From MPNP01 sp965215545 (GTDB lineage Bacteria > Pseudomonadota > Alphaproteobacteria > Rhodobacterales > Rhodobacteraceae): a stretch of DNA of 64,000 nucleotides. Below the pieces are notes generated by a model that was not told the origin of the DNA, searched no databases, and saw only the letters and a program-made list of their open reading frames with translations. The stretch is taken from positions 3,038,001 to 3,102,000 of the forward strand of contig OZ244066.1 in the NCBI GenBank assembly GCA_965215545.1. The letters are read 5' to 3'. The translations under genes were made by a program, and so were the position numbers. Positions 9,443 through 16,248 of the stretch are shown here, in pieces. The first letter of the stretch is position 1; each line of letters opens with the position of its first letter.

Positions 9443-10020
9443 AGCGGGTCTCCTTCCGGCACTGAGAGTTGCGGTTGCCCGGTGCATCAGGCAACCGCCG
9501 GAAAGGGCAAGTACCCCATCACACCCAGGACTTCAACGAACGGAAACCGTCCGGATCGGTACCCTTTCTTGCCCGCACTCCCAGCGCAGTCCACATCCAG
9601 GCCAAGCCACCCCCAAGCCGGGAACCGGCTGGTGGATGTCGTATCAAGCGTCTTCGAATGCCCGGCGGGCTGGACCCAATCGGCCCAGCATGCATCCGGC
9701 ACGACGGCCTCGGCTGCGCACACCTCTGTCGGCGACCGGGCTTGCTGGTCCCGACTCCCGCCGAAATTCAACAGCACCATTGCCGAGATCATCGGGCCAC
9801 CCCGATGCCAGGGTCAAGGCCTGCAGGACACCCGCAATGACCGGCTCCGCAAGGCGTTCGGCGATCTGAAGTCCACTGAAGTCCTGGTCCGGGATCTGGT
9901 AAGCCACACAGCATTCACCCCGAACCCTGTACCCACTCTGATCTGCGGGACCCTGACCTGGCCCAGCGGGCTGCGCTCTGCACGCGACTGACGTGCTGGG
10001 GCTGCCAGGGGGCCGACAAG
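9443..10020. other. Long intergenic stretch, left edge of degraded accessory region
   Basis: About 580 bp lie between the start of dctP and the first recognisable remnant. Open frames exist on both strands but none has a family resemblance I can name, and base composition stays high in G+C. The promoter for the TRAP operon must lie close to 9460-9550. I see no RNA gene and no clean inverted repeat. The stretch is best read as decayed DNA continuous with the remnant at 10021. Confidence 0.4.
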
Positions 10021-10250
10021 CGGCACGGATGGGCAAAAGACGGGGTCACCACCCGGCATCCAGTCCTTTGCCCGACTGCGGAAGACCAACAGCCACTATG
10101 TCGACAAGACCCCGTTGATCCGGGACCTGATCGAGTGCGGCGATCACTGGTTCCTCGCCCGCCCCACCGCTTCGACAAGAGTCTGATCATCGACACGATC
10201 AAGTCCCTCTTCGAGGGTCAGGAAGCCCTGTTTCGCCGTCTTGAGATGTA
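10021..10250 (+). pseudogene. Remnant of AAA-ATPase-like/DUF1703-type protein, 5' end only, frameshifted
   Basis: The + strand encodes SPPGIQSFARLRKTNSHYVD, then KTPLIRDLIECGDHWFLARP. This is the N-terminus of the AAA-ATPase-like family that carries a C-terminal DUF1703 nuclease domain. The Walker A region then breaks: the expected R-P-R-R-F-G-K-S-L is interrupted by loss of one base near 10172 and continues in another frame as FDKSLIIDTIKSLFEGQEALF before a stop at about 10250. No start codon precedes it and the rest of the roughly 500-residue protein is missing. These genes are numerous and often decaying in mobile regions. Confidence 0.7.
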
Positions 10251-10456
10251 AATTGTGGCCGGGCGTCTCGAAATGGGGTTCATGACCTCGAATGGTGGCC
10301 GATGCGGATGGGTTCATCCGCTTCTCGCGGGTATGCAGGACCCCCACAAATCCCACCGAGACCAATCGCCTGAGCAACATGCAGCGGCCATTCTTGAGAC
10401 CCGGAACTCACCCACGAACGTCGGGCGGGAGGGTTGGCAAGAGCACAATCAGTCTG

Positions 10457-10476
10457 TATATACGATATGGTATATA
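10457..10476. promoter_or_regulatory. Perfect inverted repeat, probable VapB/VapBC operator
   Basis: TATATAC and GTATATA form a perfect 7-bp inverted repeat with a 6-bp spacer. It lies 16 bp upstream of the vapB ATG in an AT-rich patch. AbrB-like antitoxins bind palindromes of this kind to repress their own operon, so autoregulation is the likely role. The patch also supplies the only promoter-like AT-rich sequence before vapB. Confidence 0.7.
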
Positions 10477-10492
10477 TTTTCGTGGGATTGCC

Positions 10493-10753
10493 ATGACACG
10501 CATTGCCAAGGTCTTCAAATCCGGGAACTCTCAGGCCGTACGTTTACCGAAAGAGTTTCGTTTCAGCGTTGAAAAGGTTGAGGTGTCACGAGAAGGTCAT
10601 GCGCTCATTCTGAGGCCGCACCTCGAGACCAAGTGCCGCTGGAGTTCGCTGCGGTCCGCTTTGAAGCGTGGTGTGAGTGATGACTTCTTCAGGGAGGGCC
10701 GCGAACAACCGGAAGCACAGGATCACTCTGATTTGGACAAGATAGTCAACTGA
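10493..10753 (+). CDS. vapB: VapB-type antitoxin (AbrB/SpoVT-like DNA-binding fold)
   Basis: The 86-residue protein begins MTRIAKVFKSGNSQAVRLPK. The F-K-S-G-N-S-Q-A-V-R-L-P core is the swapped-hairpin AbrB DNA-binding domain of VapB antitoxins. The acidic, polar C-terminal half would wrap the toxin. I start at the ATG at 10493; an upstream reading from 10292 adds 67 residues that cross the operator palindrome and have no family match. Its stop overlaps the vapC ATG by one base (TGATG), the usual tight coupling that lets antitoxin be made first. Lower G+C than the flanking genes suggests transfer. Confidence 0.9.
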   Translation: MTRIAKVFKSGNSQAVRLPKEFRFSVEKVEVSREGHALILRPHLETKCRWSSLRSALKRGVSDDFFREGREQPEAQDHSDLDKIVN

Positions 10754-11157
10754 TGCGTTTTCTGTTCGACAGCAATGCGATCGTATCTCTGCTTGGACAA
10801 AAGTCAGAAACGTTGACCAAACGGGTCTTGCACTGCCCCGAAGGTGAGATCGGCCTCTCTTCAATCGTCTCCCATGAGCTCTACTTTGGTGCCTACAAGA
10901 GCCAGAAAGTTTCCGACAATCTCGAAACGATCCGATTGCTGCTCGGCGACTTCATCATATTGCCGTTCGATCATGAGGACTCCCGGCAGGCTGGAGAGAT
11001 CCGTGCAGAACTGAAGAGATCCGGGGAGCCGATCGGGCCTTATGATGTTCTTATCGCCGGACAGGCAAGGGCACGGAATCTTATCTTGATCAGCAACAAT
11101 GTTCGGGAATACCAGCGCGTCCCTGATCTTCAGCTCGAAGACTGGACAGTCGGTTGA
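10753..11157 (+). CDS. vapC: VapC-type PIN-domain ribonuclease toxin
   Basis: The 134-residue PIN-domain protein has the usual acidic residues in order: D near residue 6 in FLFDSNAIVSLL, E near 43 in SHELYFGAYKS, D near 96 in PIGPYDVLIAGQA, and a final NNVREYQRVPDLQLEDW block (the N-x-x-x-F/Y motif). These define a VapC-type magnesium-dependent RNase, which in studied cases cleaves tRNA or rRNA when the antitoxin is lost. All catalytic positions appear intact, so this module may still be functional although its surroundings are decayed. Confidence 0.9.
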   Translation: MRFLFDSNAIVSLLGQKSETLTKRVLHCPEGEIGLSSIVSHELYFGAYKSQKVSDNLETIRLLLGDFIILPFDHEDSRQAGEIRAELKRSGEPIGPYDVLIAGQARARNLILISNNVREYQRVPDLQLEDWTVG

Positions 11158-11191
11158 ATGGATCGGTTTCTGGAAGGTCCACCGGCGGCCT

Positions 11192-11306
11192 GAGTCTCAT
11201 ACCCGTGAGTTGAGTCTCACATAATATGAGCAGGATGACAGTCTGAATCTCACTGCATGCGAGTTCAAGATCGCCAGAGTCTCAAGCAGGGGCGATTCGA
11301 GTCTCA
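11192..11306. repeat. Cluster of five GAGTCTCA-type octamers
   Basis: GAGTCTCA occurs exactly at 11192, 11212, 11277 and 11299, with a one-mismatch copy GAATCTCA at 11245. Spacings are 20, 33, 32 and 22 bp, that is one short and two nearly equal long steps. The unit itself is near-palindromic (GAGnCTC). The cluster sits between vapC and an IS630 remnant in non-coding sequence. It resembles iterated binding sites or the complex end of a mobile element, but I cannot assign it. Confidence 0.6.
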
Positions 11307-11330
11307 ATTCGCTTCAGCTAGCGGTTAATC

Positions 11331-11573
11331 CTATACAGATGCATGTTTCCCCTCCAGCCGCCGGTGCCCGCGCTTCCAAGAGGCCACGAGGTCATCCGGA
11401 CCCGGTGCCACCGGAAGGGCCAGGCCCCAAGGCGTGCATCATGAGCCTTGGGGGCGTTGTGGTGCTCGATATAGGCTTCCACGGCTTCCCTGCACGCGTC
11501 AAGCGAGTTGAAGATGGCGTTCTTCAGTCGCTGGTGGGCCAGTTTCGAGACGAAGTCTTCTGGTAAGTGTCTT
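11331..11573 (-). pseudogene. IS630-family transposase C-terminal remnant
   Basis: The reverse strand reads FVSKLAHQRLKNAIFNSLDA, then CREAVEAYIEHHN, and after a disrupted segment PFRW. In a shifted frame it ends PDDLVASWKRGHRRLEGKHA just before a TAG at 11331. This order (R-L-K-x-x-I-F-N-S-L, E-A-Y-I-x-H-H-N, P-F-x-W, D-D-L-V-A-x-W-K-R-G-H) is the C-terminus of IS630-type transposases. At least one frameshift and an inserted palindrome (CCCCAAGGC/GCCTTGGGG, 11425-11453) break it. The catalytic DDE core is absent. Confidence 0.75.
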
Positions 11574-11666
11574 GGGCAGGACAGTTGGGGCCTGGGACGG
11601 TGGGGTTGCGGGGGTGTGTTGGACAGCCTTGGGGCGGGGCGAGATGGGGGTAAATCCGGGAGACCC

Positions 11667-11935
11667 TCAATCCCCAATCCAATTGCCGAGGACATCATCG
11701 ACGGCCTGATCCAGACTGAAATTCTTGCCGAAATTTACTGAGAAGCGATGGCGCCGTCGTTCCATCTGATGCTGGGTTCCCTGGGCGATGGCACGATTCA
11801 CGAGCTCCTCGAGACAGATGCGTTTCCACACCAATCCGAGATCCGAGTCATCCCCCAGCCGACCCGAATAGATGCCAAGGAAATGGTCAACATCATTCTT
11901 GCTTGGCAGTTTTTCCTTTGTGCGTAGTGGGCCAA
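11667..11935 (-). pseudogene. Unidentified 3' gene fragment fused to RloB remnant
   Basis: An open frame without a start codon encodes the tail NDVDHFLGIYSGRLGDDSDL ... QAVDDVLGNWIGD and stops at 11667. It continues from the frame-shifted end of the RloB-like remnant, so it may be either the out-of-frame rest of that gene or a different gene joined by deletion. I do not recognise a family. Lower G+C than the core genome. Confidence 0.4.
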
Positions 11936-12040
11936 ATAGGCAGGCTCTGCATTTCTCCCCTCACAGAAGAGGGTAAACCGAACCTTGGGTTGCCTTTTTG
12001 CCTTGTGCCGCTGAATTCTGCCGGTTCGCCGCTTCGTCAT
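11798..12040 (-). pseudogene. RloB-like protein, truncated 5' remnant
   Basis: Starting at the ATG at 12040 the frame reads MTKRRTGRIQRHKAKRQPK, then VRFTLFCEGRNAEPAYLAHY. The basic N-terminus followed by a hydrophobic strand and a C-E-G-x-x-x-E-P-x-Y motif is the start of RloB-domain proteins. After about 45 residues the resemblance is lost, consistent with a deletion or frameshift. The start lies 1 nt after the stop codon of the RloA-like remnant, the usual gene order for this two-gene module. RloAB pairs occur in defence and restriction-modification islands. Confidence 0.6.
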
Positions 12041-12041
12041 T

Positions 12042-12300
12042 TTAACCGGACTCAAGCAGCTCGCCCACAAGTTCAGCGACGGGATCATCATGTGTCATGG
12101 CTCCGTACCGTCCCTGCAGGGACCCCAGCTCCACGTTGTCTTGCCTTCGCGTTCGAGAATGGCCGCACCCACATGGGTATGCAGGCTGGAGTCGATCTCG
12201 TCGATAGCGATAGGAAGACCCTCATCAAGTGCCCGAAAAATTTCACTGAGAATGATCAACAGCCTTCGTGTTCCTGCACTCTCCGGTCTCAAGGAAAGGG
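12042..12300 (-). pseudogene. RloA-like AAA ATPase, 3' remnant with internal deletion
   Basis: The frame carries LRPESAGTRRLLIILSEI and then PIAIDEIDSSLH, the signature/D-loop region and Walker B of OLD/RloA-type AAA ATPases. In a shifted frame it ends with ELGSLQGRYGAM and a short tail before TAA at 12042; the L-Q-G-R-Y-G-A motif is typical of the very C-terminus of these ATPases. The segment between Walker B and that motif is deleted, and the Walker A half is absent. Homology stops where the next intact gene (12328-12609) begins, suggesting a recombination junction there. Confidence 0.62.
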
Positions 12301-12327
12301 GATTATGTATCAAAGTGCCGGTTTGCC

Positions 12328-12609
12328 TCAAAGTTTCAACATGGCTACGGTTATAGTGATGCTGCCCGCTACAAAGGCCAAAACAACGGTTACCATGATA
12401 CCAATCAACCATTTGGACCGCGCTGAGTCTTTTTCGGCAATCACCGTTTTGAGATCGGCGATGTCTTCCCGTTTTGCCACGGATTCAAGCCTTGCCTCAA
12501 TCCGGGCAAGACGTTCACCATAATTGCCATTGCCGCCATTGCCATTTGGAGGTTTTGAAGCGGATGGCGGCTCTGGGCCGACCACACTTAGATGAGATTG
12601 ATTACTCAT
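12328..12609 (-). CDS. Small coiled-coil protein with one C-terminal membrane segment
   Basis: The 93-residue protein starts at MSNQSHLSVV (ATG at 12609; an ATG at 12618 is possible). It has a low-complexity PPNGNGGNGN linker, a charged helical stretch from about residue 30 to 63 (RLARIEARLESVAKREDIAD and following), and one transmembrane helix near residues 66-90 (WLIGIMVTVVLAFVAGSITI). The stop of the upstream gene overlaps its start by 8 nt, so the two are translationally coupled. No family can be named. Layout resembles small membrane effectors or phage-type coiled-coil proteins. Confidence 0.6.
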   Translation of the reverse strand: MSNQSHLSVVGPEPPSASKPPNGNGGNGNYGERLARIEARLESVAKREDIADLKTVIAEKDSARSKWLIGIMVTVVLAFVAGSITITVAMLKL

Positions 12610-12883
12610 CCCCTTCAACCTTGCTCAGCCACTCCCATATTGACCGACTGGCAAATCCGGAATAGGCATCAATACGGAAAACCACTCCCGTTGCACTTTG
12701 CAGGCGATCATTACCTTTGATGCCAGCCAATTCTGCAACTTGGTCAGATAAAAGATCCGCCGCCACCACAAATACAGTTGAAGACAGGCGGTAGAATGAA
12801 GCATTTTTACCTTTGAGTCTGTCATTGACTTCCTCTGCCGATGCCGCTCCATCATTGTCCAAAACAACAGCAAAAACCCTCAT
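12602..12883 (-). CDS. Small Cas2-like/ferredoxin-fold protein of unknown function
   Basis: The 93-residue protein begins MRVFAVVLDNDG and shows a beta-alpha-beta-beta-alpha-beta pattern: strand 1 RVFAVVLDN, helix AEEVNDRLK, strands FYRLSS and VFVVAAD, helix LSDQVAELA, strand TGVVFRIDAY, ending SIWEWLSKVEGDE. The pattern and the positions of hydrophobic strands resemble the ferredoxin-like fold of Cas2/VapD and SinR-like small proteins. I cannot show nuclease residues beyond the strand-1 aspartate. It is the first gene of a coupled pair with the membrane protein at 12328-12609. The function is unknown; the fold assignment is inference from pattern only. Confidence 0.55.
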   Translation of the reverse strand: MRVFAVVLDNDGAASAEEVNDRLKGKNASFYRLSSTVFVVAADLLSDQVAELAGIKGNDRLQSATGVVFRIDAYSGFASRSIWEWLSKVEGDE

Positions 12884-13393
12884 TCCCGATTTTCCCGTAT
12901 GGAAAGTCTAGAATCTCTTAATAATCACTCGAAAGCCTCTTTACAACTTCGGCACTTTGCTATGGGAGTGATTCTCCCATGGCTGACTTTTCGTGACAGT
13001 TTCCGACGCGCCCCGGCTCCTGACCCGCTTCGACCGAATCAGGCCACGCGTGCCCGGCGGAGCCGGTTGTCGTTGGTCCAGTCCATGCCCCCGGGCGGTC
13101 GCCATGGCGCCGCCATCCGGGCCGACCCGGTGTCCTTCGCACCCCGCTCCCTCAGGCCAGGGGGGCCACGGCGACGATGCGCCGTGGGCGCCCTGGGGTG
13201 GAGGGGCGCGTCCGAACGGATATCGTCCAGCCTCCGGTCGCCCCATCGCTTGCCGGACGGTGCCTCCGTGTCCTGATGGGCCGTGTCCTCATGGGCATCC
13301 AGACGCGCGCCCACAGCCCCGACCCCGTCCGACCAACCCCCTGGGGGACCCGGCGGCTCACAGACGGCCCCGGCCCGCCGAACCGCCGCCCGA
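12884..13393. other. Non-coding G+C-rich stretch beside CRISPR-like array
   Basis: About 500 bp without a gene I can support. The first 80 bp are AT-rich and probably hold the promoter of the small gene pair at 12602-12883. From about 13000 the sequence becomes extremely G+C-rich, and open frames on both strands are rich in P, R, G and A, the usual pattern of spurious frames. No cas gene remnant is recognisable. Confidence 0.45.
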
Positions 13394-13543
13394 GGTCCGC
13401 CCACGCGCGCGCGGGCCTGCCGCCGGTGGAGGCCCTCTCGTCGATTTTGACGGTGGTCCGCCCACGCGCGCGCGGGCCTGCCGACACGGAACGACTACAA
13501 TTTCATATCGTTTGAGGTCCGCCCACGCGCGCGCGGGCCTGCC
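13394..13543 (-). CRISPR. Three-repeat CRISPR-like mini-array, type I-E-like repeat, no cas genes
   Basis: A perfect 28-bp repeat beginning GGTCCGCCCA and ending GGGCCTGCC occurs at 13394-13421, 13455-13482 and 13516-13543. The two intervening segments are each exactly 33 bp and unrelated to each other, giving a strict 61-bp period. The repeat has an internal near-palindrome (GCCC...GGGC). Reversed, it ends in GGACC like type I-E repeats (I recall a Thermus repeat of the form GTAGTCCCC...GGGGATGGACC). That suggests minus-strand transcription, with the leader side at higher coordinates. Spacer 2 is much more AT-rich than its surroundings, as foreign DNA would be. No Cas1, Cas2 or Cascade gene is in the window. 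Confidence 0.72.
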
Positions 13544-14377
13544 ACCAGCCTGGCGACGGACAGGCCGGCGGCGACCGGGGTCAGGCCGGGGACCCGTTCG
13601 GTGGGGACCCCGGGCTGCGCCCGGGCCGGAGGGACGGTAGCGTGAGCGCTGGCCGGCGACGGTGCCGAACCGTGTCGGGGCCGGCCCGCAGGCGGCGGGC
13701 GGGCGCCGATAGCTCTTCCCCTCATGCTCGATGGACGGGGGTGGTCATCCAGAGCTTCGCATGTCCGGCTGAGGACCATGCCGGCCACCCGGCGCACGGC
13801 AGCACGGCGGGCGCTCGCGGCCCAGGGTCGGGATCGCATGGGGGGGATCCGCCGCGAACGCCGTGGCAAGATCGCGGGTGCGATCCGTGTTCAGCAGCCG
13901 TGCCGTCGCTGCCGCCGCGAGGGTCCCGGTGATGCGCTGGTGGAGGGTTGCCATGTCGGTGGGGGTCTCTTGTGTCCTGGCAAGGGGTGGTGTCGAGTGT
14001 CGATGCGTCATCGGAGGGCTCCTGTCTTGTCCTCCACATGCGGAGGGGTTCTGATGGGGAGCCCTCGACCCGGGTCCCGGTCACAAACCCAGGGGAGTCA
14101 TCGGGCAAGGGGAGCGGAGGCACGGCCCGGACGGCGGCATGGATCGACGTGACTGCGCAACCATTCGGGCAACGGGGTGGCGTTGTCGCCGCATCGCTGC
14201 TTGGGGTGCAAGGCGGTCTTGGCGGATCACCGATGATCCGGGACTGGCCGATTCCCGAGTCCGCCATACGGGGATCACACCCCAACAAGTCCTTATTTCT
14301 GTTTTGGCGTGGATGATGATCGGAACGTGCACAGATGCCAATCCATCAAGAACAACACCATCCAGCGCAGATCCATC
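13544..14377. other. Non-coding G+C-rich stretch between CRISPR-like array and transposase remnant
   Basis: About 830 bp. Small open frames exist on both strands (for example 13745-13954 minus, starting MATLHQRITGTLAAA) but their downstream halves are proline/arginine/glycine-rich and I recognise no family. If the array is transcribed from the minus strand its leader would lie just right of 13543; no AT-rich leader is evident, which argues that the array is old or silent. Confidence 0.4.
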
Positions 14378-14480
14378 ATGCTGAGGCGCACACCCGCCCA
14401 ACCCCATGTCATCCTCACACAAGCGGACCGCGCCCGCCTGACGGCCATCGCTGCCCATGCCTCGACCGGCCAGAAGCTGT
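14378..14480 (+). pseudogene. Possible N-terminal fragment of an IS630-type transposase
   Basis: From the ATG at 14378 the frame reads MLRRTPAQPHVILTQADRAR, then LTAIAAHASTGQKL. The pattern V-x-L-T-x-x-x-R-A-x-L-x-x-I-A resembles the helix-turn-helix N-terminus of IS630/IS895-like transposases. Resemblance stops after about 34 residues and the frame runs into unrelated sequence. It is in the opposite orientation to the C-terminal fragment at 11331-11573, so the two are probably from different insertions. Confidence 0.35.
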
Positions 14481-14730
14481 CAGGTCGGAAACCGGTTTGG
14501 CCAATGATTCAAGATCGTCGATGGGTCCTGACGCGAGATGCCGGCCTGTCACCGCGGCTTTGCCGGCCCGGTTGGTGGGTGGATGGGCGACGCGACAGGC
14601 AGCGTCAAACAGAATTTGGCGGCCCGGGCGTGGCGGCCGGGAAGAGCCTGAACAGTTACGATTTTGGATTAAAATGGACTGATTGGGAAAAGGAGTTGCG
14701 CTGATTGGCCACAAGAATCGCCAAAAATTG

Positions 14731-14820
14731 TGGCGGAGGAGGTGGGATTCGAACCCACGGAGGAGTTGCCCCCTCGCCGGTTTTCAAGACCGGTACATTC
14801 GACCACTCTGCCACTCCTCC
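14731..14820 (-). tRNA. tRNA-Ser (UGA anticodon)
   Basis: The reverse strand folds as a class II tRNA of 90 nt with encoded CCA. The acceptor stem is GGAGGAG/CTCCTCC, the D-arm region TGGCAGAGTGG, the anticodon loop CTTGAAA with anticodon TGA, a long variable arm (GAGGGGGCAACTCC region) and the T-arm GGTTCGAATCC. It reads UCA codons. Its 3' end points toward the degraded island at lower coordinates, the side at which tRNA-targeting integrases insert DNA. Confidence 0.97.
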
Positions 14821-15045
14821 GGTCTGCACATGCGGGGATCGTCTGGGTCCGCACCCTGGCCTGTCCGGGTCTTCCGGTGACCGTGGCGCCCGCCTTATCA
14901 CGACTCCTGGCTGGACTGTCAAATCAATCCGTGATCTGGACGGCTTTCGGGTTCCGACAGACGGGCTGGGCCTTCATGTGGCAGAATGTCATTTGACTGG
15001 TATAGGGATTGGGGAACAGTCCGGGGCGAGGAGTCAAGAGTCAGC

Positions 15046-16248
15046 ATGAAAAGACGCAGGCTTGGGCAGGGAGCGTGGATGTTTGCGGCTGCGGTCGGCG
15101 GGTTGGCGAGCCTTCTTGCGGCTGGGAATGTCGCTGCATTCCAGACCGAAGCAACACAGGTGATCATCGTTGACCATGGCACCGGCACGGTCCTGTTTGA
15201 GAAGGAGGCTGATATGCCCATGCATCCAGCCTCGATGTCAAAATTGATGACGGTCTACATGGTCTTTGAAGCCCTTGAGGACGGGCGCCTCGATCTTGAT
15301 GACAGGCTGCCGGTGTCCCGGCATGCCATCACCTCAGTCCGGGGTTCGACCATGTTCCTCGACACGCGGGATCGGGTGCGCGTCGAGGATCTCATCCGGG
15401 GCATCATCGTTCTCTCGGGCAATGATGCGTGCATTGTCGTTGCCGAAGCTCTCTCGCCGGATGGAAGTGAGGCCGGGTTTGCCGCCCTGATGAATGAACG
15501 GGCCCGGGAGATCGGGCTGACCCATTCGCACTTCGTCAACGCCAGTGGCTGGCCGCATGAGGATCATCTGATGAGTGCACGGGATCTGGCCCGCCTGACC
15601 CGGATCCTGATCAACGATTTTCCCCAATATTACGGGTACTTCGCAGAAAAGGAGTTTCTCTTTGATGGCCGGGCACCCGACAACCGCTTCAACCGGAACC
15701 CGCTTTTGCGGCTTGATGTTCCCGGCGCCGATGGTCTCAAGACAGGCTACACCTCGATTGCCAGATACGGCATCGTCGGATCGGCCGAGAACAATGGATC
15801 CCGCGTCGATTTTGTCCTCAACGGCCTCCCGAGTCGCCAGATGCGGACCCAGGATTCGGAACGGGTAGTGGGCTGGTACATGCGCAACTTTGATCACGTC
15901 GAACTGTATGCAGCCGGTGATATCGTGACCGAAATTCCGGTCTGGCTCGGGGATCAGGGAACCGTCCCGGTGCGAACGGACAAGGACATCCGGCTGGTCC
16001 TGCCACTCAAGGATGACACCGAGATCACCCTGATGGCCACCTCTGCCAACATCCAGACAGCCCCCCTCGTGGAGGGTCAGGAGGTCGCCAGGCTGGCCAT
16101 TGCCGTTCCGGCCCATGACATCCACCTGTCAGTGCCGCTTGTCGCGGCGCAAACCGTCGGTGAGGCCGGTTTCGTCAAACGCGTCTTCACCGCATCGACC
16201 CTTCTCTATGCCAAACTTGCCAATTTGGTACTTCCCGCCAACCCATGA
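15046..16248 (+). CDS. D-alanyl-D-alanine carboxypeptidase (PBP5/DacA family)
   Basis: A low-molecular-weight penicillin-binding protein that trims the terminal D-Ala of peptidoglycan pentapeptides. The 400-residue precursor has an N-terminal signal (basic start MKRRRLGQG, then a hydrophobic core, cleavage near GNVAAFQ). The catalytic motifs are S-x-x-K in HPASMSKLMTVY near residue 67, S-x-N in SGNDACIVVAE near 130, and K-T-G in GLKTGYTSIA near 236. A PBP5-type beta-rich C-terminal domain follows. I start at the ATG at 15046 behind GGGGCGAGGAG. Its stop overlaps the tmk start by 4 nt (ATGA), opening a six-gene run. Confidence 0.94.
   Translation: MKRRRLGQGAWMFAAAVGGLASLLAAGNVAAFQTEATQVIIVDHGTGTVLFEKEADMPMHPASMSKLMTVYMVFEALEDGRLDLDDRLPVSRHAITSVRGSTMFLDTRDRVRVEDLIRGIIVLSGNDACIVVAEALSPDGSEAGFAALMNERAREIGLTHSHFVNASGWPHEDHLMSARDLARLTRILINDFPQYYGYFAEKEFLFDGRAPDNRFNRNPLLRLDVPGADGLKTGYTSIARYGIVGSAENNGSRVDFVLNGLPSRQMRTQDSERVVGWYMRNFDHVELYAAGDIVTEIPVWLGDQGTVPVRTDKDIRLVLPLKDDTEITLMATSANIQTAPLVEGQEVARLAIAVPAHDIHLSVPLVAAQTVGEAGFVKRVFTASTLLYAKLANLVLPANP

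Noticed and set aside
10292..10492. Upstream extension of vapB by 67 codons
   Set aside because: It would read through the operator palindrome and probable promoter, and the added residues have no AbrB resemblance.
12993..13640. 215-codon plus-strand frame crossing the CRISPR-like array
   Set aside because: It exists only because the region is extremely G+C-rich and translates the repeats into P/R/A/G strings; the repeat-spacer regularity explains the sequence better.
13745..13954. Small minus-strand gene starting MATLHQRITGTLAAA
   Set aside because: The start looks plausible but there is no ribosome-binding site, and the second half is cysteine/proline/arginine-rich without family resemblance.
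14731..14820. Attachment-site duplicate of the tRNA-Ser 3' end within 9443-14700
   Set aside because: I looked for a second copy of the T-arm/acceptor sequence and did not see one by eye, so no attachment site is annotated.
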